Assembly: GCF_000429625.1 (NCBI RefSeq)
Contig: NZ_AUCF01000001.1
Location: 558,001-622,000, forward strand
DNA length: 64,000 bases
Direction of reading: 5' to 3'
Origin: Azospirillum halopraeferens DSM 3675
GTDB lineage: Bacteria; Pseudomonadota; Alphaproteobacteria; Azospirillales; Azospirillaceae
Below the pieces are notes generated by a model, which was not told the origin of the DNA, ran no database searches, and saw nothing but the letters and a program-made list of their open reading frames with translations. Positions 49,657 through 59,389 of the stretch are shown here, in pieces (positions within the stretch are counted from its first letter, which is position 1; each line of letters begins with the position of its first letter). Position numbers and translations under genes: made by a program.

Positions 49657-50376
49657 TTGGCGAAGAAGTGGTTGCTGCGCCGTTACGCCGCCGGCCTGTC
49701 GGACGGCATCAAGCGCAGCCGGGCGACGATGGCGACACCGTGGCAGCGCGCCCTGGGGCACCTGGAATCGGTCTTCATCGACCACGCCTGCTTCCGGCTG
49801 ATCTACGCCAACCTGCACCGCCTGTCGCCGCGCATGTACCGGTCGAGCCAGCCGTCGCCGGTGCATGTGCGCCGGGCCGCCGCGGCGGGCATCCGCACCA
49901 TCGTCAACCTGCGCGGACACCGCGACTGCGCCTCCTACATCCTGGAGGGGGAAGCCTGCGCCGCCGCCGGGGTGGTGCTGGAGAACTTTCCCGTGAACTC
50001 CCGCGACATGCCGAAGAAGGAGACGCTGCACGCCGCCCGCGCCCTGTTCGAGCGGATCGAGTATCCGGCGCTGATGCACTGCAAGTCCGGCGCCGATCGC
50101 GCCGGCTTCATGGCGGCCCTCTACCTCTTCATTCATGAAGGCGTGCCGCTGGAAACGGCGACCCGCCAGCTCCACTGGAAGTACGGCCACTTCAAGCAGG
50201 CGAAGACCGGCATCCTCGACTATTTCTTCGAGCTGTACGCCGCCTACAACGCCCGCCATCCCATCGATTTCTGGGACTGGGTGGACCGGGTCTACGACCC
50301 GGTGCAGGCCAAGGCCGACTTCCGCTCCCGCCAGTGGGCGGACACGGTCGTCGACCGGCTGCTGGCGCGGGAGTAG
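49657..50376 (+). CDS. Dual-specificity/tyrosine phosphatase-like protein
   Basis: A 239-residue cytosolic protein. The CX5R active-site loop is MHCKSGADRAG (nucleophile Cys142, Arg148). Upstream elements YRSSQPSPVHVRRAAAAGIRTIVNLRG match the DSP/DUF442-like phosphatase fold. The C-terminal part (HWKYGHFKQAKTGILDYFFELYAAY) is typical of a bacterial family often placed near lipid or envelope genes. The start is TTG 49657 behind a strong GAGGTGAT. It converges with the MsbA-like gene four bases away. The substrate is unknown; a lipid phosphate is possible. Confidence 0.85.
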   Translation: MAKKWLLRRYAAGLSDGIKRSRATMATPWQRALGHLESVFIDHACFRLIYANLHRLSPRMYRSSQPSPVHVRRAAAAGIRTIVNLRGHRDCASYILEGEACAAAGVVLENFPVNSRDMPKKETLHAARALFERIEYPALMHCKSGADRAGFMAALYLFIHEGVPLETATRQLHWKYGHFKQAKTGILDYFFELYAAYNARHPIDFWDWVDRVYDPVQAKADFRSRQWADTVVDRLLARE

Positions 50377-50380
50377 CCGC

Positions 50381-52180
<1,800 letters not shown>

Positions 52181-52307
52181 CCGGGATGCGATGGCAATAC
52201 CCGACCCGTGCCGCGCTTGTCCACCGACGGCGGCCGTTAACCGCTCCTTGATCCCCCTTTGGTCATAATGGGGGCGAAAACCCTTTCTCCGTTCGGCGGA
52301 GGGCGGC

Positions 52308-53287
52308 ATGGCGATGGATGGCTCAACGGTGCGGATACGGCCGCGCATCGGCGTGGCGCTGGGCGGCGGCGTCGCCCGCGGTTGGGCGCACATCGGAGTG
52401 TTGCGGGCGCTGCTGCGGCGCGCGGCGTCGTGCCGGACGTGGTCTCCGGCTCGTCGGTGGGGGCGCTGGTGGGCGGCTGCCACCTGGCCGGCCAACTGGA
52501 CACGCTGGAAGGCTGGGCGCGCGGCCTGACGCGCCTGAAGATCGTCTCCTACCTGGACCTGCGGCTGCGCAACGGCGGCGGCCTGATCGGCGGCAACCGG
52601 CTGGTGGCGGAGATGCGCCGCCATCTGGGATCCACCCGGATCGAGGACCTGCCCTGCCCCTTCGTCGCCACCGCCACCGACCTGTTGAGCGGGCACGAGG
52701 TGTGGCTGCAACGGGGTGATCTGGTGGATGCGCTGCGCGCCTCCATCTCCCTGCCCGGCGTCTTCCCGCCGGCGTCGGCGGACGGGCGTTGGCTGGTGGA
52801 TGGAGCGCTGGTGAACCCGGTTCCCGTGTCGTGTTGCCGGGCCCTGGGCGCACAGGTGGTCATCGCCGTCAACCTGGCAGCGGACGTGCCGGGCAAGGCT
52901 CGCCGGCCGGGCACAAACCTGCCGACCGCGGCCGGCTTCGACCTCACGGACCTGCTGGACGGACGGACGCCGGATGGACCGGCCATCTCGCCCATGGGCG
53001 CCCTGGCCAAGCGGATCTTCCGGCGTGATTACGACGGGCCCAGCGTGTTCGGCGTGATGGTGTCGGCCCTGGGCATCATCACCGACCGCATCACCCGCTC
53101 GCGCCTGGCGGGGGAGCCGCCGGATGTCCAGGTGGCACCCCGCCTGGGGCACGTCGGCCTGCTGGAGTTCGACCGCGCCGACGAGTGCATTCGCGAGGGC
53201 GAAGCGGCGGTGGAACGGGCCATGCCGGACATCGTGGACGCCCTCGCCGTGTTCGGCGGAGCGCCACGGGAACCGCATCCGGCCTGA
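52308..53287 (+). pseudogene. Patatin-like phospholipase, frame broken by one base
   Basis: A RssA-like patatin phospholipase whose frame is interrupted near 52421-52427. The frame from ATG 52308 (GGAGGG upstream) gives the oxyanion-hole sequence VALGGGVARGWAHIGVLRALLRR. The rest continues in another frame with PDVVSGSSVGALVGG (nucleophile Ser), RLVAEMRRHLG, FPPASADGRWLVDGALVNPVPV (Asp of the dyad in DGALVNP) and a C-terminal helical region. Adding one G in the GC repeat would restore RRAGVVPDVVSG, the usual family sequence. It may be a real mutation or a sequencing error. An intact gene would encode about 326 residues. Confidence 0.8.
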
Positions 53288-53315
53288 CCCGCCCCATCCG
53301 TCCCGCCGGGGGTCG

Positions 53316-53564
53316 TCAGTCGAACAGGTTCTCGCCGGGCACCGTGCCGGGCCGGGTCAGCGCCCCGGTGGCCGCACCGGCCGCACCGCCGATCAGCGCT
53401 CCGGTGCCGACATTGCCGCCGGTGGCACCACCGATCAGTGCGCCGCCGGCGGCACCGATGCCGCCGCCGTACAGAGCCCGGCGCTGCTGCGTGTTCATGT
53501 TCTCGCACGCAGCGGTGGCGAACAACATGAGGCCGAGAAGAACGGCCGCGAAGCCCTTAATCAT
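53316..53564 (-). CDS. Glycine-zipper lipoprotein
   Basis: An 82-residue predicted lipoprotein. The signal peptide ends at AACENMN, with the lipidated Cys near residue 20. The body is a glycine zipper (GGGIGAAGGALIGGATGG, GALIGGAAGAATGAL), a pattern that packs helices in membranes. ATG 53564 is chosen; GTG 53567 is adjacent. GGGAGATC lies just upstream. Probably outer-membrane associated, role unknown. Confidence 0.75.
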   Translation of the reverse strand: MIKGFAAVLLGLMLFATAACENMNTQQRRALYGGGIGAAGGALIGGATGGNVGTGALIGGAAGAATGALTRPGTVPGENLFD

Positions 53565-53608
53565 CACGATCTCCCTGGATGGTCCGACAGGGCGGATGCA
53601 AGCCGCCG

Positions 53609-53785
53609 TCAGTCGATCATGTCGCCGAGAACGGCGCCGCCGGCACCGCCGATCACCGCACCGCGCGGTCCGTCGACCGCATAGCCGCCCGCCGCCCCGG
53701 CGGTGCCTCCGACGACGCCGCCGGTGGAGCAGGCCGCAAGCATCAGCAGGGCCGCGGCGGCTCCGATCAATCGCAGATGGGTCAT
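53609..53785 (-). CDS. Small glycine-rich lipoprotein
   Basis: A 58-residue predicted lipoprotein. The lipobox LAAC puts the acylated Cys near residue 19. A short glycine-zipper region follows (GGVVGGTAGAAGGYAVDG, AVIGGAGGAVLGDMID). AAGGAC precedes ATG 53785. Although short, the lipobox, ribosome site and zipper support a real gene. It lies 44 bases before the other minus-strand lipoprotein gene. Confidence 0.7.
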   Translation of the reverse strand: MTHLRLIGAAAALLMLAACSTGGVVGGTAGAAGGYAVDGPRGAVIGGAGGAVLGDMID

Positions 53786-53950
53786 GTCCTTACTCCGCAA
53801 AAGCGTGGATTCCGTCGGTAAACACCGCGAGGCCCCGGATTGCTCCCCGGATTCGATCATGCCGCCCGCGGATTCGCGGTCCGCACATCGGAACTTCGGG
53901 ATGCGGGGCCGGTTTGCCGGGCAGACCAAGCCGCAACGGAGGAACGGACG

Positions 53951-54430
53951 ATGAGGATGCTCGGCAAGACGACGGCCTGCGCCGTGCTCGCCCTGTCCCT
54001 GGCCGCGTGCGAAGGAGGAGGCTTCGGCGGCATGACCACCGGGGAGACCGTCGGGACGCTCGGCGGCGCCGCCGGCGGCGCGCTGCTCGGCTCGCAGATC
54101 GGCAGCGGTACCGGCCAGATCGCCGCGACCGCGGTCGGCACACTGCTCGGCGCCTACGCCGGTCGCGAGATCGCCCGCCACTTCGGGCAGACCGATCGCA
54201 CCCGCGCGCACTCGGCGGAACAGCAGGCAGTGGCTCAGAACTCCACCGTAAGCTGGAACAACCCGCAGTCGGGCTATGGCGGAACGGTGCAGCCCCTCGA
54301 CACCTACCGCAACGCCAGCGGCCAGCTCTGCCGCGAATACACCCACACCATCAATGTGGAAGGCCGCACGGAAGCGGCGCGCGGCACCGCCTGCCAGCAG
54401 ACGGACGGCACCTGGCGCCTTGCCGCGTGA
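53951..54430 (+). CDS. Rickettsial 17-kDa-antigen-like surface lipoprotein
   Basis: A 159-residue predicted lipoprotein. Lipobox LAAC puts the acylated Cys near residue 20. A glycine-zipper domain (GTLGGAAGGALLGSQIGSGTGQ) is followed by a soluble domain with SWNNPQSGYGGTVQPL, CREYTHTINVEGRTE and ACQQTDGTWRL. This two-part design matches the 17-kDa surface-antigen family of alphaproteobacteria. GGAGGAAC precedes ATG 53951. It is divergent from the 58-residue lipoprotein gene. Confidence 0.85.
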   Translation: MRMLGKTTACAVLALSLAACEGGGFGGMTTGETVGTLGGAAGGALLGSQIGSGTGQIAATAVGTLLGAYAGREIARHFGQTDRTRAHSAEQQAVAQNSTVSWNNPQSGYGGTVQPLDTYRNASGQLCREYTHTINVEGRTEAARGTACQQTDGTWRLAA

Positions 54431-54452
54431 CGGCGCGCACCCGGGGCGGGGC

Positions 54453-55256
54453 TCAGAACGCGATGCGGGTACCCAGGCGCAGGACGGTGGTCTCCTCCTC
54501 GGACCGTGTCCGGGTAACGGCCGCCGTCACCGCCACGCCCGGGGTCAGCCGGTACCGTACGCCGGTATCCCATCCGCCGGAGGACGGTGTGCCGTCCTCC
54601 AGCGTTCCCGCCATCTGACCCCGCACGCCCCAGGAGCCGGTCTCATAGGCGATGCCGGCGCTCCAATTGCGGCGGGTGACCTCGGGCACGGTCTGCTCCC
54701 GCACCGCGCCGCCGAAGGAGAGATGCCGCCAGGTCACCGCGCCGCCGGCCATCAGCGAACGCAGGGGTGCCGCCAGCAGCGGGTTGCGTGCCCGTCCCCG
54801 CACCCCCCCGACGGTGAAATCCAGAGCGGCGCCCCGCAGATGGGTGGCATGGCGGACCGCGCCCTCGATCACGTGGCGGGCGTCGCCCAGGCTGGCACCG
54901 AATACGGTGGGTGCATAGCTGACGCCCACCTGAAGGTCGCCGAAGGGTGACACCAGATAGGTGGCTTTGGCCGCCTCGCCGCTGCCGATCCCCTGGCGTG
55001 GCCAGAAGCGGGTGGCGGGTCCCGTCACCATCAGACGGGCCGGCGCTCCCGCCGTTTCGCCCACTTCCAGTGCGCCCCATGCGCCGTCCAACCGAACGAA
55101 TCGGTCGGCGAACCCGAGCCCCGAGGCGGCAGCGGACCCCGCTGCGACGACACCGTGCAGCGCGACGATCGCGCCGATCAGGGAAGGAAGCGCCCGGCCG
55201 GCGCGCGTGGTGGGTGCCACGGGATCAATCTCCGTATTGGTTCCGTCGCCCGCCAT
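54453..55256 (-). CDS. Porin-like outer-membrane beta-barrel protein
   Basis: A 267-residue protein with alternating beta-strand sequence from about residue 50 to the end and a final IAF, the C-terminal aromatic signal recognised by the Bam complex. The start region (GLGFADRFVRLDGAWGALEVGE) resembles the first strands of general porins. It is shorter than classical trimeric porins. The signal sequence (ALPSLIGAIVALHGVVAAGSAAAS) is preceded by about 19 residues if ATG 55256 is used, so the true start may be downstream. Function inferred from fold only. Confidence 0.65.
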   Translation of the reverse strand: MAGDGTNTEIDPVAPTTRAGRALPSLIGAIVALHGVVAAGSAAASGLGFADRFVRLDGAWGALEVGETAGAPARLMVTGPATRFWPRQGIGSGEAAKATYLVSPFGDLQVGVSYAPTVFGASLGDARHVIEGAVRHATHLRGAALDFTVGGVRGRARNPLLAAPLRSLMAGGAVTWRHLSFGGAVREQTVPEVTRRNWSAGIAYETGSWGVRGQMAGTLEDGTPSSGGWDTGVRYRLTPGVAVTAAVTRTRSEEETTVLRLGTRIAF

Positions 55257-55421
55257 AGCAGGTTGGGGTGGGGTGCGGCTGCGACAAGACCTCTGCCGCC
55301 GTGACAACCGCGCTCACGGCCGGGCCGATGCGAAAGCCTTGCTTGCGGCGCAGCAATCGGGTGGACTCAACCGGTTGGCGCCGCCCCGGCGGGCGGCCGA
55401 AGGCAGGCGGGTGCGGGGGCG

Positions 55422-57263
55422 ATGGAGGCGGCGAGCTATTTCATCCTGGTGGGATCGACGCTGCTGATCGCCAGCATTCTGACCAGCTACGTCGCCATGC
55501 GGGTGGGCACGCCGCTGCTGCTGATCTTCCTCGCCGTCGGCCTGCTGGCCGGCGAGGACGGGATTGGCCGCATCTATTTCAGCGATGCGCCGATGGCCTT
55601 CCTCATCGGCTCCATCGCCCTGGCCGTCATCCTGTTCGAAAGCGGGTTCGACACTCCCATCCACAGCTACCGCACCGCTGCGTGGCCGGCGCTGACGCTG
55701 GCCACGGTCGGGGTGGCGCTGACCACCGGCATCGTCGGCGTGGCAGCCCACTGGCTGCTCGGTCTCGGCTGGGTGGAGGCGTTGCTGGTGGGGGCGGTGG
55801 TCAGCTCCACCGACGCCGCCGCGGTGTTCTTCCTGCTGCGGGTGGGCGGCATCACCATCCGTGAACGGGTGCGATCGACCCTGGAGATCGAATCCGGCAG
55901 CAACGACCCCATGGCGATCCTGCTGACCGTCATGCTGGTGGAACTGGCCACCACACCGGAGGCGGGCACACCGACGGGCATCGCGCTGATGTTCGCGACA
56001 CAACTCGGCGGGGGTGCGCTGGGCGGTATCATCGGCGGCGCGCTGCTGGTCGCCTTCATCAACATGGCGCGCCTGGAGTCGGGCCTGAACCCGGTGGTGT
56101 CTCTGACCTTCGCCCTGTTCGTCTTCGCCGCTACCAACGTGCTGGGAGGGAGCGGCTTCCTGGCCGTCTACGTCGCCGGCCTGGTCGCCGGCAACCTGCC
56201 GCTGCGCGGGGCGCAGGGCCTGCGGCGCTTCCACAGCGGCCTGACCTGGCTCAGCCAGATCGTCATGTTCGTGATGCTGGGCCTGCTGGCGACGCCGCGC
56301 ACCTTCGGCGAGGTGGCGCTGGCCGCGGTGGCGCTGGCGGTGGTGCTGATGCTGGTGGCGCGGCCCCTGGCGGTGTGGCTGTGCCTGCTGCCCTTCCGCT
56401 TCACCACCAACGAGACGACCTTCATCGGCTGGGTCGGTCTGCGCGGCGCGGTGTCCATCCTGCTGGCCCTGGTGCCCATCCTGGGCGGCCTGCCCAACGG
56501 GCAGGAGATCTTCAACACCGCCTTCCTCGTGGTGATCGTATCGCTGGTGGTGCAGGGCTGGACCATCCGCCCCATGGCGCGCTGGCTGCGCCTGATCGTG
56601 CCGCCGCGCACCGCCCCGGTCGAACGCGTCGAGCTGGAGCTGCCCGGCGAGGCGGAGCACGAGCTGGTGGCCTACACCGTCCACCCCGCCTGCGCGGTGG
56701 CCCGCGGTCAGCGCCTGCCGCGCTGGGCCCGGCCATCGCTGGTGATCCGCGAGGGGCGCGTGGTGCCGCTGCACAAGGCGCGGCCGCTGCAACCGGGCGA
56801 CCGCGTCTACCTGTTCATCGCGCCGGACCGGCTGGCCCTGCTCGACAAGCTGTTCGGCGGTACCCGCCCGCTGACCCAGGACGACCGTGACTTTTATGGC
56901 GATCTGGTGCTCCTGCCCGACGTCACCGTGGGGCAGTTGGCGGAGCTGTACGGGCTGCCCCTGTCACTGACCAACGCGGAACGGACCCTGCGCGACCTGT
57001 TCGATGCCGAGTTCAGCGGCGCCTTCGAACCGGGTGACCGCATCCGCATGGGCGGCGTGGAGCTGATCGTCCGGGACGTGGAGGACGGCGCGCTCACCTC
57101 GGTCGGCCTGGCGCTGGAACCGGCTGTCCCGCGCCACCGCCTGGTCGGCCCGCGAACGGCGTTTGCCCGTCTGCACGAGCGTCTGCGCGACCGCTGGCGC
57201 CGCGCCGCCTTCCGCCGCTGGGAACGACGCGAGAAGCGGCGCCAACACTCCCGCGGGGAATGA
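55422..57263 (+). CDS. CvrA/NhaP2-type potassium (cation)/proton antiporter
   Basis: A 613-residue CPA1-type antiporter. About 12 membrane helices span residues 1-395, with the ion-binding region VVSSTDAAAVFFLL and ESGSNDPMAI. A TrkA-C domain near 415-485 (HPACAVARGQRLPRWARP) and a CorC/HlyC-like domain near 500-575 (GDRIRMGGVELIVRDVEDG) complete the NhaP2/CvrA layout. It exports K+ or Na+ for protons, helping with osmotic or alkaline stress. The C-terminus is very basic. The gene converges with the EAL-protein gene. Confidence 0.9.
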   Translation: MEAASYFILVGSTLLIASILTSYVAMRVGTPLLLIFLAVGLLAGEDGIGRIYFSDAPMAFLIGSIALAVILFESGFDTPIHSYRTAAWPALTLATVGVALTTGIVGVAAHWLLGLGWVEALLVGAVVSSTDAAAVFFLLRVGGITIRERVRSTLEIESGSNDPMAILLTVMLVELATTPEAGTPTGIALMFATQLGGGALGGIIGGALLVAFINMARLESGLNPVVSLTFALFVFAATNVLGGSGFLAVYVAGLVAGNLPLRGAQGLRRFHSGLTWLSQIVMFVMLGLLATPRTFGEVALAAVALAVVLMLVARPLAVWLCLLPFRFTTNETTFIGWVGLRGAVSILLALVPILGGLPNGQEIFNTAFLVVIVSLVVQGWTIRPMARWLRLIVPPRTAPVERVELELPGEAEHELVAYTVHPACAVARGQRLPRWARPSLVIREGRVVPLHKARPLQPGDRVYLFIAPDRLALLDKLFGGTRPLTQDDRDFYGDLVLLPDVTVGQLAELYGLPLSLTNAERTLRDLFDAEFSGAFEPGDRIRMGGVELIVRDVEDGALTSVGLALEPAVPRHRLVGPRTAFARLHERLRDRWRRAAFRRWERREKRRQHSRGE

Positions 57264-57275
57264 CGGCCGGTTCGC

Positions 57276-59084
57276 TCAGCCCTGCGCCGCGCCTCCCGGG
57301 GCGATGCCGGCCCGGGCGCGCACCAGGTCGGCGAAGGCGTCGGGGGGCATGGGCCTGCCGAACAGATAACCTTGCAGCAGGTCGCAGCCGATGGCGGTCA
57401 GGAAATCCTTCTGCTCCTCCAACTCGACACCTTCGGCGACGGTGCTGAGGCCGAGACCGTGTGCCATGCCGATGGCGGCACGGACCAGGGCCGCGTTCTT
57501 CGTGTCATGGGGAACGCCGATGATGAAGGCGCGGTCGATCTTCAGCTTGGCGACGGGCAACTGCTGAACGTAGCTGAGCGACGAGTAGCCGGAGCCGAAA
57601 TCGTCGATCGCCGCCTGCACGCCGATGCGGGCCAGTTCGCCCAGCGTGTGCACCGCGGCCTTGAGATCGCGCACCGCCGCCTGCTCGGTGATCTCCAGGC
57701 CGAGGCGCCCGCGCAGGCACGGGTGCGGGGCCAGAAGCTCCTCCAGCCGGTGGGTGAGGTTGCCGCGCAGGAACTGCTGGCCGGAGATGTTGACGAAGAC
57801 GCGGTCGGGCAGCACGCCGTCGCGGTCCCAGGCGATCATGTGGCTGATGACCCGGGTGAACACCCAATCGGTGATCGGAACGATCAGCCCGCTTTCCTCG
57901 GCCACCGGAATGAACTCCGCCGGGGAGATCGGGCCCAGCGAATGGTGGTTCCAGCGCAGCAGCCCCTCGGCGCTGACGACGGTGCCGGTGCGGCCGTCGA
58001 CGATGGGCTGGAAGACCATGTGCAGCTCGTCCCGCTCGATAGCGTGGGCCAGATGCATGGTCAGCAGCATGCGCCGGGTCGCCGCCGCGGCCATTTCGGG
58101 GGTGTAGAAGCAGACGGCGTTGCCGCCGTCGTGCTGCACCGACTGAAGCGCCAGCTTGGCCTTGGCGTTCAGCTCCTCCAGCCGCTCGACGGTGCGGTCG
58201 AAGACGGCGGCGCCGATGGAGACCCGCAGGCGCACCCAGTGCCGTTCCGCGTAGATGGACGCGGTCAGCCGGTCGTGCAGCGCGTCCGCCAGGGTGCGGC
58301 CGACCTCCGCGTCGGGCACCCGCGACAGGGCGGCGAACTCGTCCGCGGCGATGCGGCAGATGTAGGTTTCCCGGGGCAGCACCTCGGTCACCCGGCTCAC
58401 CAGCGCCTTCAGGGCCGCGTCGCCGACGTGGAAGCCGAACGCCTCGTTGATATCGCTGAACTGGTCGACGTCGAGGGAATAGAGGGCGTAGCACCGCTCC
58501 TCGTCGTGGGCGGCGTCGCGCAGGACCGCTTCGCACTCCTCCAGGAAGGCGCTGCGGGTGAGAACGCCGGTCAGCGGGTCGTGGCGCGCCAGGAAGCTGG
58601 CCCGCTGCTCCGCCGCCAGCCGGTCGGATATGTCGCGGATGATGCCGACGAACGCCACCTCGCTGCCCAGCCGCGCCTCGCCGACGCTGAGATGGATGGG
58701 AAAGACGGTGCCGTCCTTGCGCTTGCCCAGCGAGTCGCGGCCGATGCCGATGATCCTGGCCCGCCCCGTCTCCAGGTAGCCGTCCATGTACCGGTCGTGA
58801 TCGCGCGAGAACGGCGGCGGCATCAGCGCCGTGACGGACCGACCGACCAGTTCCTCCTCGTCGTAGCCGAACTGGTTGCAGCAGGCCCGGTTGATGGACC
58901 GGATCACGCCGCGCCGGTCGGTGATGATGATGCCGTCGACAGCGGCGTCCAGCAGGGCAGCCACGAAGGGATCGCGCCGTTCGAACACATCGGTGATGCG
59001 CGCCGCGTCGGCGGCGCCGGGCCGCTCCGTCGCGTCCGGACTGTCCGGGTCCGCGATCTCCGCGGCAGGACTTGTCGACAACAC
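57276..59084 (-). CDS. PAS-GGDEF-EAL protein, probable c-di-GMP phosphodiesterase
   Basis: A protein of about 602 residues. A PAS domain lies near 45-165 (VDGIIITDRRGVIRSINRACCNQFGYDEEELVG). The GGDEF domain (about 180-340) is degenerate: the active-site motif reads AADEF, so cyclase activity is unlikely. The EAL domain (about 355-600) keeps its metal and catalytic residues: AEGLLRW, NISGQQF, LEITE, DDFGSGYSSL, KIDRAFI and AEGVE. Net c-di-GMP hydrolysis is expected. No in-frame ATG lies nearby; GTG 59084 or TTG 59096 is likely. Confidence 0.88.
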   Translation of the reverse strand: MLSTSPAAEIADPDSPDATERPGAADAARITDVFERRDPFVAALLDAAVDGIIITDRRGVIRSINRACCNQFGYDEEELVGRSVTALMPPPFSRDHDRYMDGYLETGRARIIGIGRDSLGKRKDGTVFPIHLSVGEARLGSEVAFVGIIRDISDRLAAEQRASFLARHDPLTGVLTRSAFLEECEAVLRDAAHDEERCYALYSLDVDQFSDINEAFGFHVGDAALKALVSRVTEVLPRETYICRIAADEFAALSRVPDAEVGRTLADALHDRLTASIYAERHWVRLRVSIGAAVFDRTVERLEELNAKAKLALQSVQHDGGNAVCFYTPEMAAAATRRMLLTMHLAHAIERDELHMVFQPIVDGRTGTVVSAEGLLRWNHHSLGPISPAEFIPVAEESGLIVPITDWVFTRVISHMIAWDRDGVLPDRVFVNISGQQFLRGNLTHRLEELLAPHPCLRGRLGLEITEQAAVRDLKAAVHTLGELARIGVQAAIDDFGSGYSSLSYVQQLPVAKLKIDRAFIIGVPHDTKNAALVRAAIGMAHGLGLSTVAEGVELEEQKDFLTAIGCDLLQGYLFGRPMPPDAFADLVRARAGIAPGGAAQG

Positions 59085-59389
59085 CGTTCCAGTGGTCAAG
59101 GCATTACACGGGCAAGAGGTTGGTCGAGGCACCCGGTCGAGCCGGGCGGGAATTATGTACGTTCTGCGTCCCCTTTCCAACCGTTCCGCTCCGAGGACCC
59201 GGCAACCGTACGACGTCGGCTGGCAAAGATGGACTGCGTATAATGGACCGCCGCGGCCGCCGCAACAAAGCCATGACGAACGTAAGAGTTCCGCCCGTGG
59301 CGTCGCCGCCTGCGCGGCAGGCATTGCAAGCGGTCTCCGCCGGCCCATAATCGGCACCGCCCTTGTCCATCAGGCGGAATGCGGAGCCC
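59085..59389. other. Divergent intergenic region with a TATAAT element
   Basis: About 305 bases between the EAL-protein gene and the TPR gene hold no gene I can support. TATAAT at 59239-59244 is a perfect -10 match on the plus strand, but its -35 is poor. On the minus strand TTGTTG stands 17 bases before CATTAT at the same place, a plausible promoter for the EAL gene. Confidence 0.35.
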
